This document shows, in pieces, positions 19,300-28,923 of a DNA stretch of 60,755 nucleotides. A program made the translations under genes and the position numbers. How positions within the stretch are numbered: position 1 is the stretch's first letter; each line of letters starts with the position of its first letter. The stretch lies in contig JACWAJ010000065.1 of NCBI GenBank assembly GCA_014874355.1, positions 1 through 60,755 on the forward strand. Direction: 5' to 3'. The stretch is from a bacterium. Lineage in GTDB: Bacteria > Chloroflexota > Dormibacteria > Aeolococcales > Aeolococcaceae. Below the pieces are notes generated by a model that was given only the letters and a program-made list of their open reading frames with translations, was not told the DNA's origin and ran no database searches.

Positions 19300-20298
19300 A
19301 TGACGACCGTGGCGGTCATGGGAAACAGTGCTTCCGCCACGCCCGGTACTCCAGAACCTAGCGCTCTGGAACACCGGCCGGTCCTTCTACACCCGCTAAT
19401 AGACAGCCTGCAGCCCAAGCCGGGACAGGTGGCCGTCGACGGTACTTTTGGTGCCGGAGGCATGACCGCTGCGCTCCTCGAGCGTGTAACTCCCGGTGGG
19501 CGCGTCATCGCCATCGACCGCGATCCGGCAGCGGTGGCGCGTGGGCGCGCTCGGTTTGCCCAGGCCGGTGCCGCAGTGACCCTTGTGGCCGGCAACTTCG
19601 CCGACCTGGACCAGATCGTTCACGGCATGGGGCTCGACGCCGTTGACATCGTCGTGCTCGACCTCGGCATTTCCTCGCTCCAACTGGACGATCTCGCTCG
19701 CGGCTTCAGCTTCCGGTTCGACTCGCCGCTGGACATGCGGATGGACCCAACCGGGGACTCGGAGACCGCCGCGGATATCGTGAACGGGTGGGACGAGGGC
19801 GGCCTTGCCTCACTGCTTCGCGATTACGGCGGAGAGCGCTTTGCCCGGCGTATTGCCGCCGCCATCGTCCGCCGGCGCAGCGTTGCACCGTTGCATAGCA
19901 CAGCGGAACTTACCGAACTGGTCGCCGCTGCGATTCCGCGGCGGTTCTGGCCCAAGCGGATTCATCCGGCGACCAGAACCTTCCAGGCACTTCGAATCGA
20001 GGTCAACCAGGAGTTGAAGAACCTCGAACTAGGGATGCAGGCAGTCATTTCGATTCTCCGGCCCGGTGGGCGTCTTGGGGTCATCGCTTTTCACTCTCTT
20101 GAGGACACCCTTGTCAAGAACTCACTCCACGTCGCAGCAAAGAACTGTATTTGTCCCCCCCAACAGCCCCTCTGCACCTGCGCCCATCGGGCCTCACTCC
20201 ACCTTCCCAGCCGCAAGGCCATCAAGCCGGATGCGGCGGAGCTTGCCGACAACCCCAGGGCGCGATCCGCGCACCTTCGAATCGCCGAAAAGCTCTGA
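19300..20298 (+). CDS. rsmH: 16S rRNA (cytosine1402-N4)-methyltransferase
   Basis: HRPVLLHPLIDSL, VDGTFGAGGMTAALL, DLGISSLQLDDLARGFSF, RTFQALRIEVNQEL. Confidence 0.97.
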   Translation: MTTVAVMGNSASATPGTPEPSALEHRPVLLHPLIDSLQPKPGQVAVDGTFGAGGMTAALLERVTPGGRVIAIDRDPAAVARGRARFAQAGAAVTLVAGNFADLDQIVHGMGLDAVDIVVLDLGISSLQLDDLARGFSFRFDSPLDMRMDPTGDSETAADIVNGWDEGGLASLLRDYGGERFARRIAAAIVRRRSVAPLHSTAELTELVAAAIPRRFWPKRIHPATRTFQALRIEVNQELKNLELGMQAVISILRPGGRLGVIAFHSLEDTLVKNSLHVAAKNCICPPQQPLCTCAHRASLHLPSRKAIKPDAAELADNPRARSAHLRIAEKL

Positions 20299-20351
20299 CA
20301 CCTATCGCAGCACTCGTACCACCAAACGTTATTGCACTGGAGAGAACGGTA

Positions 20352-20864
20352 GTGTTCCGCAGCCTCTTGCACCTACGCCATCGCAACGCCACCCGTCGGG
20401 GTGGCGATCATGCGATCTCGGATCTTACGGCCGTGCCCATCGAGCCGGTTCAGATCCGACGGAGCCGCACGCGGCGCGGCGGTCCGCGCACGCCGCTGCC
20501 ACTGGTGGGCCTCATCGCCATCGCAGCAGGCGTTGGCGTGGCTTATGTCGCCCAGGTCGCGCATGCGACGCAGGCGACGTACGAAGCGTCCCAGTTGCAG
20601 CGGGACGAGTCGCAACTGCGCACGGAAGCATCGCGTCTCGACGATCAACTGGCGCGGCTGCATGCCACGGAGCGTGTGGTTGCCGCGGCGCAACAACTTG
20701 GCATGCGTCCTGCCGGGCAATGGGCATATGTAGCGAGCCAGAAGGTCGTGGTCATCGAGGTTCCGAATCCCAAGCCTGCCACCCAGGTTGCATCCGGTGA
20801 TCCGCTGCAGCACTTCATTGCGGTTATCGGAGGCGCCTTCGGCGTCGAGGCTTCGAATCCGTGA
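20352..20864 (+). CDS. ftsL: FtsL-like division protein (GTG start)
   Basis: Position between rsmH and ftsI; one TM plus coiled coil. Confidence 0.7.
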   Translation: MFRSLLHLRHRNATRRGGDHAISDLTAVPIEPVQIRRSRTRRGGPRTPLPLVGLIAIAAGVGVAYVAQVAHATQATYEASQLQRDESQLRTEASRLDDQLARLHATERVVAAAQQLGMRPAGQWAYVASQKVVVIEVPNPKPATQVASGDPLQHFIAVIGGAFGVEASNP

Positions 20865-22669
20865 CGCCACGGCGGCCGTCCTTCGAACGTGGCGGTGCGG
20901 TGTCGGCGCGCCACATGGATGTGCGTACGGGCGCTCGCCGTGCCCGGGGATGGTTCGTAGGCGAACCGCCGAGCTTCCGTGGTCGGGCGTTCTGGCTGTG
21001 GTTGGCCTTCGTCTCGGTCGGCATCATTCTTGCGGGGCGTCTGGTCGACGTCCAGATCCGCCAAGGCAAACAGCTTGCTTCGGCTGCGGCGCAGATGCAC
21101 CAAATTTCGGTCGCGCTGAGCGCTCATCGTGGTCGCATTTTCGACGCCAACGGCAACATTCTGGCCAGCGATGTGGCGGTCTATGACATCTACGCCGACC
21201 CCAGCCTCATATCCAGCAGTGATCGTGCCGGGGTTGCCGCCCAGCTGGCTCCGGTTCTCAACATGGGACCAGGCCTGATCAGCGATCTCCTCGGCAAGGC
21301 CACGCACTTCGTCTACCTGTCCAAGGGCGTGTCCGCGGATGTGCGCAGCCGGCTCGAGGCCCTGCGCATTGATGGGGTGGGGGCCATAGAACGCGACAAA
21401 CGGGTATACGAACCCTCACCAATTACGCCCAATACCTTCGCTGAGCCCCTGCTGGGCTATGTCGATGGCGAGGGAAATGGCAGCTACGGTGTCGAACAGT
21501 ACTACAACAAGGCCCTCAAGGGTGTCGATGGCAGCGAATCCACGCTGCGCGACATGGCCGGCAACTCCATCGTGCTGAGCCAGCAGACGCACAAGGACGC
21601 TCGCGACGGATCTGATCTCCACTTGGGCCTCGACTCGCGCATTCAGTACTGGGCCGAACAGGCGCTCGCCAAAGGTGTGGCCTATGCGGAGGCTGAGTCG
21701 GGAGAGGTTCTCGTCATGGACACCAAGAGTGGTGTCGTTCGGGCTTGGGCACAGGATCCCGCCTACAACGCCAACGATTTCGCTCATGCCAATGTCGCCG
21801 ACTTCCGCGACCAATCGATTGCAGATCTGTATGAGCCAGGATCGACGATGAAGGTGATCACCTTCGCCGGTGGATTGAATGGTCAGGTGATCGCGCCCAC
21901 GACCACTCTCGACGAACAACCCCAAACGATTGATGGCTACACGATCCATGACTGGGACAACAAGGCGCATGGTTTGATCACCATGCAGGATGTGCTCGAT
22001 CAGTCTCTCAACAACGGCGCCATCCGGGTGATGCAGTTGCTGGGGCATGACGCCTTCTACAAGAACTTGCTGGCCTTCGGCGTGGGCTCGCCAACGGGAA
22101 TCGACCTTGCCGGCGAACAGAATCAGCCCTTGGAGCCGCAGTCGCAGTGGAGCGACATCGACTATGCCACCGCCTCGTTCGGACAACATGTCTCGATGAC
22201 GCCCGTGGAGATGCTGGCTGCTATCAACGCTGTCGGAAATGGCGGCGTCTGGGTGCAGCCCCATGTCGTGCAGGCCGTTGTCGATCCGGCCACCGGCAAG
22301 TCGACGCCGGTTGTGGCCACAACGCGGCGGGTCATGACGCCTGAATCTGCGAACACGCTGGCGACCATGATGACCGGCGTTGTGGACCACAAGAACGCTG
22401 AGGGATTCCTGGCACGGATTCCGGGATTCCAAGGCCAGATAGCCGGCAAGACGGGCACCGCCGACGAGCCCACCAACGGTCAGTACGAGGGTTCGCTGAT
22501 CGTCTCCTTCGGGGCGTTCATGCCCGTCAGCAATCCGCAGTTCACGATGCTCGTGGTGTTGCGATACCCGCACGAGACCAAGGTTCCCCGGTTCGGTGCC
22601 TTTCTGGCGGCTCCGGTGTGGAAGGACATCGCCCAGGTGATCGTCGACCAGTGGCGCATCTTGCCGTGA
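20861..22669 (+). CDS. ftsI: Penicillin-binding protein, FtsI/PBP2-type transpeptidase
   Basis: ADLYEPGSTMK, SLNNGAI, GKTGTADEP. Confidence 0.95.
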   Translation: MTPRRPSFERGGAVSARHMDVRTGARRARGWFVGEPPSFRGRAFWLWLAFVSVGIILAGRLVDVQIRQGKQLASAAAQMHQISVALSAHRGRIFDANGNILASDVAVYDIYADPSLISSSDRAGVAAQLAPVLNMGPGLISDLLGKATHFVYLSKGVSADVRSRLEALRIDGVGAIERDKRVYEPSPITPNTFAEPLLGYVDGEGNGSYGVEQYYNKALKGVDGSESTLRDMAGNSIVLSQQTHKDARDGSDLHLGLDSRIQYWAEQALAKGVAYAEAESGEVLVMDTKSGVVRAWAQDPAYNANDFAHANVADFRDQSIADLYEPGSTMKVITFAGGLNGQVIAPTTTLDEQPQTIDGYTIHDWDNKAHGLITMQDVLDQSLNNGAIRVMQLLGHDAFYKNLLAFGVGSPTGIDLAGEQNQPLEPQSQWSDIDYATASFGQHVSMTPVEMLAAINAVGNGGVWVQPHVVQAVVDPATGKSTPVVATTRRVMTPESANTLATMMTGVVDHKNAEGFLARIPGFQGQIAGKTGTADEPTNGQYEGSLIVSFGAFMPVSNPQFTMLVVLRYPHETKVPRFGAFLAAPVWKDIAQVIVDQWRILP

Positions 22670-22685
22670 CCCGGGAGGAAGGCTG

Positions 22686-23645
22686 ATGCTTCACGCGGCG
22701 CTGGCGCTGGGCTTTGGTCTTGTGCTCACGTTGGTGCTGTATCCGGCATTTCTCAGTCAACTCGTGAGTTTTCGCGCTGGCCAGCGAATTCAGGAGTATG
22801 GGCCCGCGAGTCATGCCACCAAGGTGGGCACACCCACGATGGGCGGCTTGCTCTTCTGCGTGGTCATCGCTGCGGCGTGGCTGCTCTTCGATCGCAGCCG
22901 GGCCGGGTTCGTTCTTGCCTTCGCATTTGGTGGCGGTGCCGCCCTGGGCCTGGTCGATGACGTGGCCAATGTTCGCGGCCAGGGCGCGCTGGGCCTGCTC
23001 GGCCGCCAGAAACTCCTGCTGCAAGCGGTCATAGGGGTTCTCGTCGGGATGGGACTGAATCAGATTGGGGCGACGCATCAAATCCTCCCGTGGTTGGGCG
23101 CCCCCGATCTTGGTGTCGCCATCGTGCCTCTGGCCGCACTGGTCGTTGTATGTGCCAGCAATGCCGTCAACATCACCGATGGCGTCGACGGACTTGCCGC
23201 CACGTGTTGTGCCGTTGCCTTCGGCGCTCTTCTGTTCATTGCGCTTGGCGTCCACAACCTCCCCGCCATAGTCATTTCAGCTACGACGCTGGGTGCGCTC
23301 GGAGGATTTCTCGTATTCAACTGGTTCCCGGCGCGCGTCTTCATGGGTGATACCGGGTCGCTGGCGCTCGGTTGTGCTCTGGTGGCCGTCAGCGCCGAAC
23401 TCCATCTGCTCTGGCTGCTGCCGCTGCTGGGGATAGTCTTCGTCGTCGAGACCCTCAGCGTCATCGTCAACGTGACCGCGATCAGGAAGTTCCATCGCCG
23501 GATCTTGCGTTCCAGTCCAATTCACCATCACTTCGAGGCTTTGGGGTTTCGCGAGCCGGTGATCGTCGCCGGATTTGGTTTTGTGGCGCTGCTGGCTGCG
23601 GTCGCGACCGCGCTCTACGCTCACCATCTCGGTGGCCTGGTATGA
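22686..23645 (+). CDS. mraY: Phospho-MurNAc-pentapeptide transferase
   Basis: GTPTMGGLLF, NITDGVDGLA, FMGDTGSLALG, PIHHHFEALGF. Confidence 0.97.
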   Translation: MLHAALALGFGLVLTLVLYPAFLSQLVSFRAGQRIQEYGPASHATKVGTPTMGGLLFCVVIAAAWLLFDRSRAGFVLAFAFGGGAALGLVDDVANVRGQGALGLLGRQKLLLQAVIGVLVGMGLNQIGATHQILPWLGAPDLGVAIVPLAALVVVCASNAVNITDGVDGLAATCCAVAFGALLFIALGVHNLPAIVISATTLGALGGFLVFNWFPARVFMGDTGSLALGCALVAVSAELHLLWLLPLLGIVFVVETLSVIVNVTAIRKFHRRILRSSPIHHHFEALGFREPVIVAGFGFVALLAAVATALYAHHLGGLV

Positions 23646-25003
23646 ACGAACGGGCGGTTGTCATAGGGCTTGGCAGGAGTGGCCTCGCGTGTGCCCGGTT
23701 TCTTCACGCCGAGGGCTTTCACGTCACAGTTGTAGATCGTGCGGACACTGCTGATCTACGTGTCGTGGCGGCCACATTGCCTCCTGATGTTGATGTCAGA
23801 CTTGGCGGTTACACAGCGGACGTTGGCCTTGGTGCCGCGCTTATCTGTCCGTCACCTGGGGTCCGGTGGGATTCACCAGAGCTGGAGCGAGCTCGCGACG
23901 CCGGTGTTCGCGTGCGCAGCGAGATAGACCTGTTTCTGGAACGCTGCCCGGCGCCGGTTGTTGCCATCACCGGGACCAACGGCAAGACCACGACAACTGC
24001 GCTGACCGCCGCTGTGATAGCGGTTTCCGGCGTGCGGGTGCATTGCGGCGGCAACATTGGCAACACCGTCTTGGACAGGATTGGTGACATTGCCGCAGAC
24101 GATGTTGTCGTACTCGAGCTCTCGTCTTTCCAAATCGAATCGCTGAGCCAGGCCAACTGTGATACCGGATGTGTACTGAACATCACACCCGACCACCTTG
24201 ACCGGCATACCACGCTCACGCACTACGCTGACCTCAAGGCTCGGTTGGTCGAGGGCGCCAAGCGGTGTGTCGTGCTAAATCACGACGACGCCATCACCCG
24301 TGCCATGGCGGCCAGAGCCGGTGCTGCGGTGAGCTTCTTTGGCTACGATCTCGCGGGTCACGACGGATCCTCCGTGGTCGGCGACAGTATTGTCAGCGTT
24401 GACTCCGGCCATGTCGACGCCTTCATGTCGGTGGCAGACGTGCCGCTTTTGGGGGCGCACAACATTGCCAACGTCCTGGCCGCAGTGTGCATGGGACGTG
24501 CCGCCGGCGTGGAACTCGAACAAATTGCCGAGGCGGTGCGAGGCTTCACCCCGGTAGTGCACAGGCTGCAGCCGGTGCGCGACGAGGATGGCATCCTGTG
24601 GGTCAACGACAGCAAGGCGACCAACGTGGATGCCGCGCAAAAGGCGCTGGATGCTTTTGGCAAGCGGCCGATTGTTTGGATTGGGGGGGGATCGAGTAAG
24701 GGCGTGGGGCCAGACGCTCTGGCCGATACGGTTACTGCTCATGCCCGGGTGGCCGTGCTCTGCGGGGCGACGGGGCCAGAACTCGACGCTGCGCTGGCGG
24801 TTCGCGGTTTTACCGAGCGCCACTTGGTGGCCGATCTCACCGCAGCGGTGCAGCGGGCGCGCGAGGTTGCTCGCCCTGGCGATGTCGTTCTGCTGGCGCC
24901 TGGATACGCCAGCTTCGACCAGTTCCACGACTTCGAAGAACGTGGTCGGGTCTTTACGGCGCTGGCCAATGGCACTTGTGAGCCGACCGTTGAGGAAGTG
25001 TGA
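23642..25003 (+). CDS. murD: UDP-MurNAc-L-alanine--D-glutamate ligase
   Basis: ITGTNGKTTTTAL, ELSSFQIESL, NITPDHLDRH, VNDSKATNVDAAQKAL. Confidence 0.96.
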   Translation: MNERAVVIGLGRSGLACARFLHAEGFHVTVVDRADTADLRVVAATLPPDVDVRLGGYTADVGLGAALICPSPGVRWDSPELERARDAGVRVRSEIDLFLERCPAPVVAITGTNGKTTTTALTAAVIAVSGVRVHCGGNIGNTVLDRIGDIAADDVVVLELSSFQIESLSQANCDTGCVLNITPDHLDRHTTLTHYADLKARLVEGAKRCVVLNHDDAITRAMAARAGAAVSFFGYDLAGHDGSSVVGDSIVSVDSGHVDAFMSVADVPLLGAHNIANVLAAVCMGRAAGVELEQIAEAVRGFTPVVHRLQPVRDEDGILWVNDSKATNVDAAQKALDAFGKRPIVWIGGGSSKGVGPDALADTVTAHARVAVLCGATGPELDAALAVRGFTERHLVADLTAAVQRAREVARPGDVVLLAPGYASFDQFHDFEERGRVFTALANGTCEPTVEEV

Positions 25004-26307
25004 TGCCGACAACTGCCCAGGCGTTCCAGCGAGAATCCGAGTCGATGAAAGCTGAGTCTTTGATGCGGCGTCTGCGCCGCCGTGGTCGCGTGACCCTTGT
25101 CGACGAGCGGGTCGAGAAGGCAGGGGGCATCGATGGCTGGCTATTGACCGTTCTGGCGGCGCTTTGTGCCTTTGGCCTCGTCATGGTCTATTCGGCATCG
25201 GAGGCACTCGGCTACATCCGGACTCTCAATGCCAACTACTTTTTCGAGCGCCAGGCGGGAGCTTTGGCGCTGGGACTTCTCGGCCTCATCGTGGCGTCGC
25301 GCTTCGACTACCACCGCTGGCGTAAGTTCACCAAACCGCTCGTGATCGCGACCTTGGTACTTCTGGTCCTCGTGCTGGTGCCGCATCTCGGGACCAGTCG
25401 TAATGGAGCGCAGCGTTGGTTCTCCATTGGTCCCCTATCGGTGCAGCCCTCCGCGGTGGCGGCGGTCGTCGCCGTCGTGGCGCTGGCGCGCTGGCTCAGC
25501 GATCGCGGGCCGCAGGTGCGTGGCTGGCGTGGGGTGCGCGACTACAGCGTGGTCGTGGGTGGGCTGCTGCTTCTGATACTGCTCGAGAAAGACCTGGGTA
25601 CGGCCATCGTGGCCGGATGCGTGGCTTTGGCGATGCTGGCACTGGCCGGTGGTCGCAAGCGTCATCTGGTCGCGCTACTGGGGTTTGCCTCCGTCGCCGG
25701 CTGGATGCTCATCCAGGTGGAGTCCTATCGTGCGGCCCGCCTGGCCAGCTTCACCAATCCCTTCGCGGATCCGCTCAACACCGGTTACCAACCTGTCCAG
25801 GCACTCTACGCGCTGGGTTCCGGCGGGTTGACGGGCGTGGGGTTGGGCAACTCGATCGAGAAGTACAACTGGCTGCCGGAGGCCCATTCCGACTTCATCT
25901 TCGCCATCATCGGGGAGGAACTCGGCCTCATCGGAACCCTTTGCGTGATTGCTGCGTTTCTATTCCTGGGCTGGCGTGGCATCCGTGCTTCGCTGCGTGC
26001 TCCCGACAGCTATGGCGCTCTGCTCGCCGGAGGAATCACTGCGTGGGTCTGTATCCAGGCGTTCATCAATATCGCTGCTGTCACCAATGTCATCCCCACC
26101 ACGGGGATACCGCTACCCTTCATCAGTTACGGTGGCACGTCACTGGCGATGACGCTGGTGGCAATGGGGATACTGTGCAATGTCTCGGCACAGGGTCGCC
26201 GGCAGGGAGAAATGCGGCGTGCGTACGTTGATCGCTGGCGGAGGAACGGGGGGGCACCTGACTCCCGCACTGGCACTTGCACAGGCGCTGCAACACAGCG
26301 AAGCTGA
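25003..26307 (+). CDS. ftsW: Lipid II polymerase FtsW (SEDS family)
   Basis: Multi-TM; LPEAHSDFIFAIIGEELGL, IPLPFISYGGTSL. Confidence 0.95.
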   Translation: MPTTAQAFQRESESMKAESLMRRLRRRGRVTLVDERVEKAGGIDGWLLTVLAALCAFGLVMVYSASEALGYIRTLNANYFFERQAGALALGLLGLIVASRFDYHRWRKFTKPLVIATLVLLVLVLVPHLGTSRNGAQRWFSIGPLSVQPSAVAAVVAVVALARWLSDRGPQVRGWRGVRDYSVVVGGLLLLILLEKDLGTAIVAGCVALAMLALAGGRKRHLVALLGFASVAGWMLIQVESYRAARLASFTNPFADPLNTGYQPVQALYALGSGGLTGVGLGNSIEKYNWLPEAHSDFIFAIIGEELGLIGTLCVIAAFLFLGWRGIRASLRAPDSYGALLAGGITAWVCIQAFINIAAVTNVIPTTGIPLPFISYGGTSLAMTLVAMGILCNVSAQGRRQGEMRRAYVDRWRRNGGAPDSRTGTCTGAATQRS

Positions 26308-27331
26308 AGCTCAGGTTCTGCTCGTCAGCCGTCGTGGAGGCGTTGCCGAGGACTTGGTTCATGCCGTCCATGTGCCGCTGGAGGCCATTCCGATCAGCGG
26401 TCTGGATCTCGGCAACGCCCGCTCCATGGTTGCCTTCGCCAGCCGGCTGCCGGGCGGTCTGCTACATGCGCGCAGATTGATCCGACGCTTCGCGCCCGAT
26501 GTGGTGGTGGGTGCGGCGGGATACGTGTCCGTTCCAGTCGTTGCCGCGGCACGGATGGCGAAGATTCCGGTCGTCCTACTCGAACAGAACGCCTTGCCCG
26601 GCAGGGCGACGCGGCTGTTCGCTGGAGGAGCTCATGTGGTCGCGGCGTCATTTGCCGGTACGGCCAAGTCCCTGCCCAAAGCTCGTGTCGTTCATACCGG
26701 CAATCCCATCCGGGCGGAGGTGGAGGCAATACCGCGCAGGCCGCTTGGCGAGCGCTGCCGTCAGGTTCTGGTAATGGGGGGCAGCCAGGGGGCACGGCGG
26801 CTCAACGAGGCTGTGCTGGCCGGTCTTCGCGAACTCCTTGAATCTGACTCCGAGATTGCGGTTACGCACCAGACCGGAGCGCTGGACGAGGCGCGTGTGA
26901 CACGCTTTCGCCTTGCCCTGCCGGTGGAGTTGCAGGCCCGCTATCACGTTGCGGCGTTCTTCTCCGATATAGCCTCCGAAGAAGCGGCGGCCGATCTGAT
27001 CGTCATGCGGGCGGGTGGATCGTCGCTGGCCGAGGCCTCTGCCCTGGGACGTCCCATGGTGCTCGTGCCCTACCCTCACGCAGGTGGTCACCAGCAATAC
27101 AACGCCGCCCCCTACGTCGACATGAATGCCGCCGTGTCGGTGGACGATGCGGAGTTCTCGGGCAATCGCTTTGTCGCCGAGGTTCGCCGGATGATCGTCG
27201 ACCGGGCCCGTTGGCACGCGATGGCCAGGGCGTCATCGGCGATGGGCCGGCCGGATGCTGCTGCGCGCGTTGTCGAGTTGGTCGGCGAGGCCGCCACATG
27301 GCGCCAGTTCAAGGACAGGGTGCATTCATGA
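26219..27331 (+). CDS. murG: UDP-GlcNAc--MurNAc-(pentapeptide) pyrophosphoryl-undecaprenol GlcNAc transferase
   Basis: VRTLIAGGGTGGHLTPALALAQAL, VVGAAGYVSVPVVAAARMAKIPVVLLEQNALPG, MGGSQGARRLN. Confidence 0.96.
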   Translation: MRTLIAGGGTGGHLTPALALAQALQHSEAEAQVLLVSRRGGVAEDLVHAVHVPLEAIPISGLDLGNARSMVAFASRLPGGLLHARRLIRRFAPDVVVGAAGYVSVPVVAAARMAKIPVVLLEQNALPGRATRLFAGGAHVVAASFAGTAKSLPKARVVHTGNPIRAEVEAIPRRPLGERCRQVLVMGGSQGARRLNEAVLAGLRELLESDSEIAVTHQTGALDEARVTRFRLALPVELQARYHVAAFFSDIASEEAAADLIVMRAGGSSLAEASALGRPMVLVPYPHAGGHQQYNAAPYVDMNAAVSVDDAEFSGNRFVAEVRRMIVDRARWHAMARASSAMGRPDAAARVVELVGEAATWRQFKDRVHS

Positions 27332-28746
27332 CGGAGACGGTGGGGAGCCAGTTGCCGCAGCACGTCCACTTCCTGGGTGTCTGCGGCTATGCCGTAAGCG
27401 GAGCCGCGCTGCTTGCCAAGCAGATCGGCTGCATGGTTACCGGCAGCGACGATTGCGCCTATCCGCCGACAACCGATATCCTGACTGGGGCGGGTATACC
27501 CTGGGTCGACGGGAGCGATCCTGTCAATCTGGACCGCTGGGGGCTGCCCGACCTGGTCGTGGTGGGTAACCAGACCCGGCCTGGCAATCCCGAGTGGCAG
27601 GCGGTGCGCTCGCGGAGCATCCCCTACACGAGTGAGATCGAGTTCTTCGCACAACTCACCCAAGATCGTGTACGGCTCTCGGTGTGCGGTACCCACGGCA
27701 AGACGACAACCACGGCTTTACTGGCACACATGCTGGCTGTCGCAGGCCTGGATCCGGGCCTGAGGCTGGGTTCGACCTCGCTCGATCTCGGTGCCAGCGC
27801 ACGTCTGGGCAAAGGGCCGTTTGTGTTCGAAGGCGACGAATACACCACCGCCCCCTGGGATCCTCGGCCCAAATTCCTACACACCCGACCCCAGGCCGCC
27901 TGTGTAACGCGGCTCGAACTCGACCATCCCGACATCTACGCATCGCTAGATGCCTATCGTGAGCCCTTCGTGGAGCTGGCGAAATCCATGCCGGTGGACG
28001 GTCTGCTCGCGGTGTGTGCCGACGATTCCGAAGCGGTGGCCCTGGCGCCATCCGCCACCTGCCGTGTGGTGACCTACGGCGAATCACCAAGTGCCGGCTG
28101 GCGCATCTCCCATCTGCGCGATGTGGCCGGCGTGCAGCACTTCCACCTGAACGGAGAGGGGGCGGAACTCGAGGTGGCCCTCACCTTTCCGGGCCGCCAC
28201 AATGCGGCCAATGCTTGTGCCGCGCTGCTGCTGGCGGCATACGCCGGCGCATCTCTGCCGGACTGTCTTTTGGCATGCACCACCTTCCGCGGACCGGCGC
28301 GTCGCTTCCAGATCCTGGGTGAGGTTGGGGGATGCGCCGTGGTTGACGACTATGCCCATCATCCGACCGAGTGCCACGCCGCCATCGATGCGGCGCGGCA
28401 GCGCTATGCCGGGCGGCGTCTCATCGCCGTCCACACGCCGCACACGTATTCGCGCACGCTCACGCTGCTCGACGACTACGCCGATGTGTTCGAAGGCGCT
28501 GACGTGCTCCTCCTCGGTCCTATCGAGGCGGCCCGAGAACGTGGTCAGGAGGTCACGGTCACCAGTGAGGATGTGGCCGCGAGGGTGCGTCATGTGCCCC
28601 AAATTCAAGTTGTCGATACCAGTCAAGCGGCCATCGACCTGATCGGTGAAATCGTTCGAGACGGCGACGTCGTGCTGGTGCTGTCTTTGGGTGGGTTCGA
28701 CAAGATCGCATCGCGCATCCACGCGGCACTTAGGGCTCGTACCTGA
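27328..28746 (+). CDS. Mur ligase in the murC position with Mpl-type sequence features
   Basis: VHFLGVCGYAVSG, VTGSDDCAYPPTTDIL, VVVGNQTRPGNPEWQAV, VCGTHGKTTTTALL, FEGDEYTTAPWDPRPKFLHTRPQ. Confidence 0.9.
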   Translation: MTETVGSQLPQHVHFLGVCGYAVSGAALLAKQIGCMVTGSDDCAYPPTTDILTGAGIPWVDGSDPVNLDRWGLPDLVVVGNQTRPGNPEWQAVRSRSIPYTSEIEFFAQLTQDRVRLSVCGTHGKTTTTALLAHMLAVAGLDPGLRLGSTSLDLGASARLGKGPFVFEGDEYTTAPWDPRPKFLHTRPQAACVTRLELDHPDIYASLDAYREPFVELAKSMPVDGLLAVCADDSEAVALAPSATCRVVTYGESPSAGWRISHLRDVAGVQHFHLNGEGAELEVALTFPGRHNAANACAALLLAAYAGASLPDCLLACTTFRGPARRFQILGEVGGCAVVDDYAHHPTECHAAIDAARQRYAGRRLIAVHTPHTYSRTLTLLDDYADVFEGADVLLLGPIEAARERGQEVTVTSEDVAARVRHVPQIQVVDTSQAAIDLIGEIVRDGDVVLVLSLGGFDKIASRIHAALRART

Positions 28747-28911
28747 ATAACATGGCACATCTCCATCCACCGATCCTCGCCGAATGCCAGCGTCAGCTTC
28801 TGCGCTTCTCGTTCAGGTACCTACCGGTACCATCACTGCGATGCTCGTTCGCTTCCTTGGCCTCGGCGGTCTCGGCGGCGGATCTGCACTATGTTATTCA
28901 GGTACGAGCCC
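28733..28911. mobile_element. MITE-like element: perfect TIRs, TA at both outer ends
   Basis: TAGGGCTCGTACCTGAATAACAT at 28731-28753 is the exact reverse complement of 28891-28913. Confidence 0.75.
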
Positions 28912-28923
28912 TAGGCAACCGGC

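Noticed and set aside
21416-22573. 385-aa minus-strand ORF antisense to ftsI
   Set aside because: Shadow ORF; ftsI motifs are unambiguous on the plus strand.
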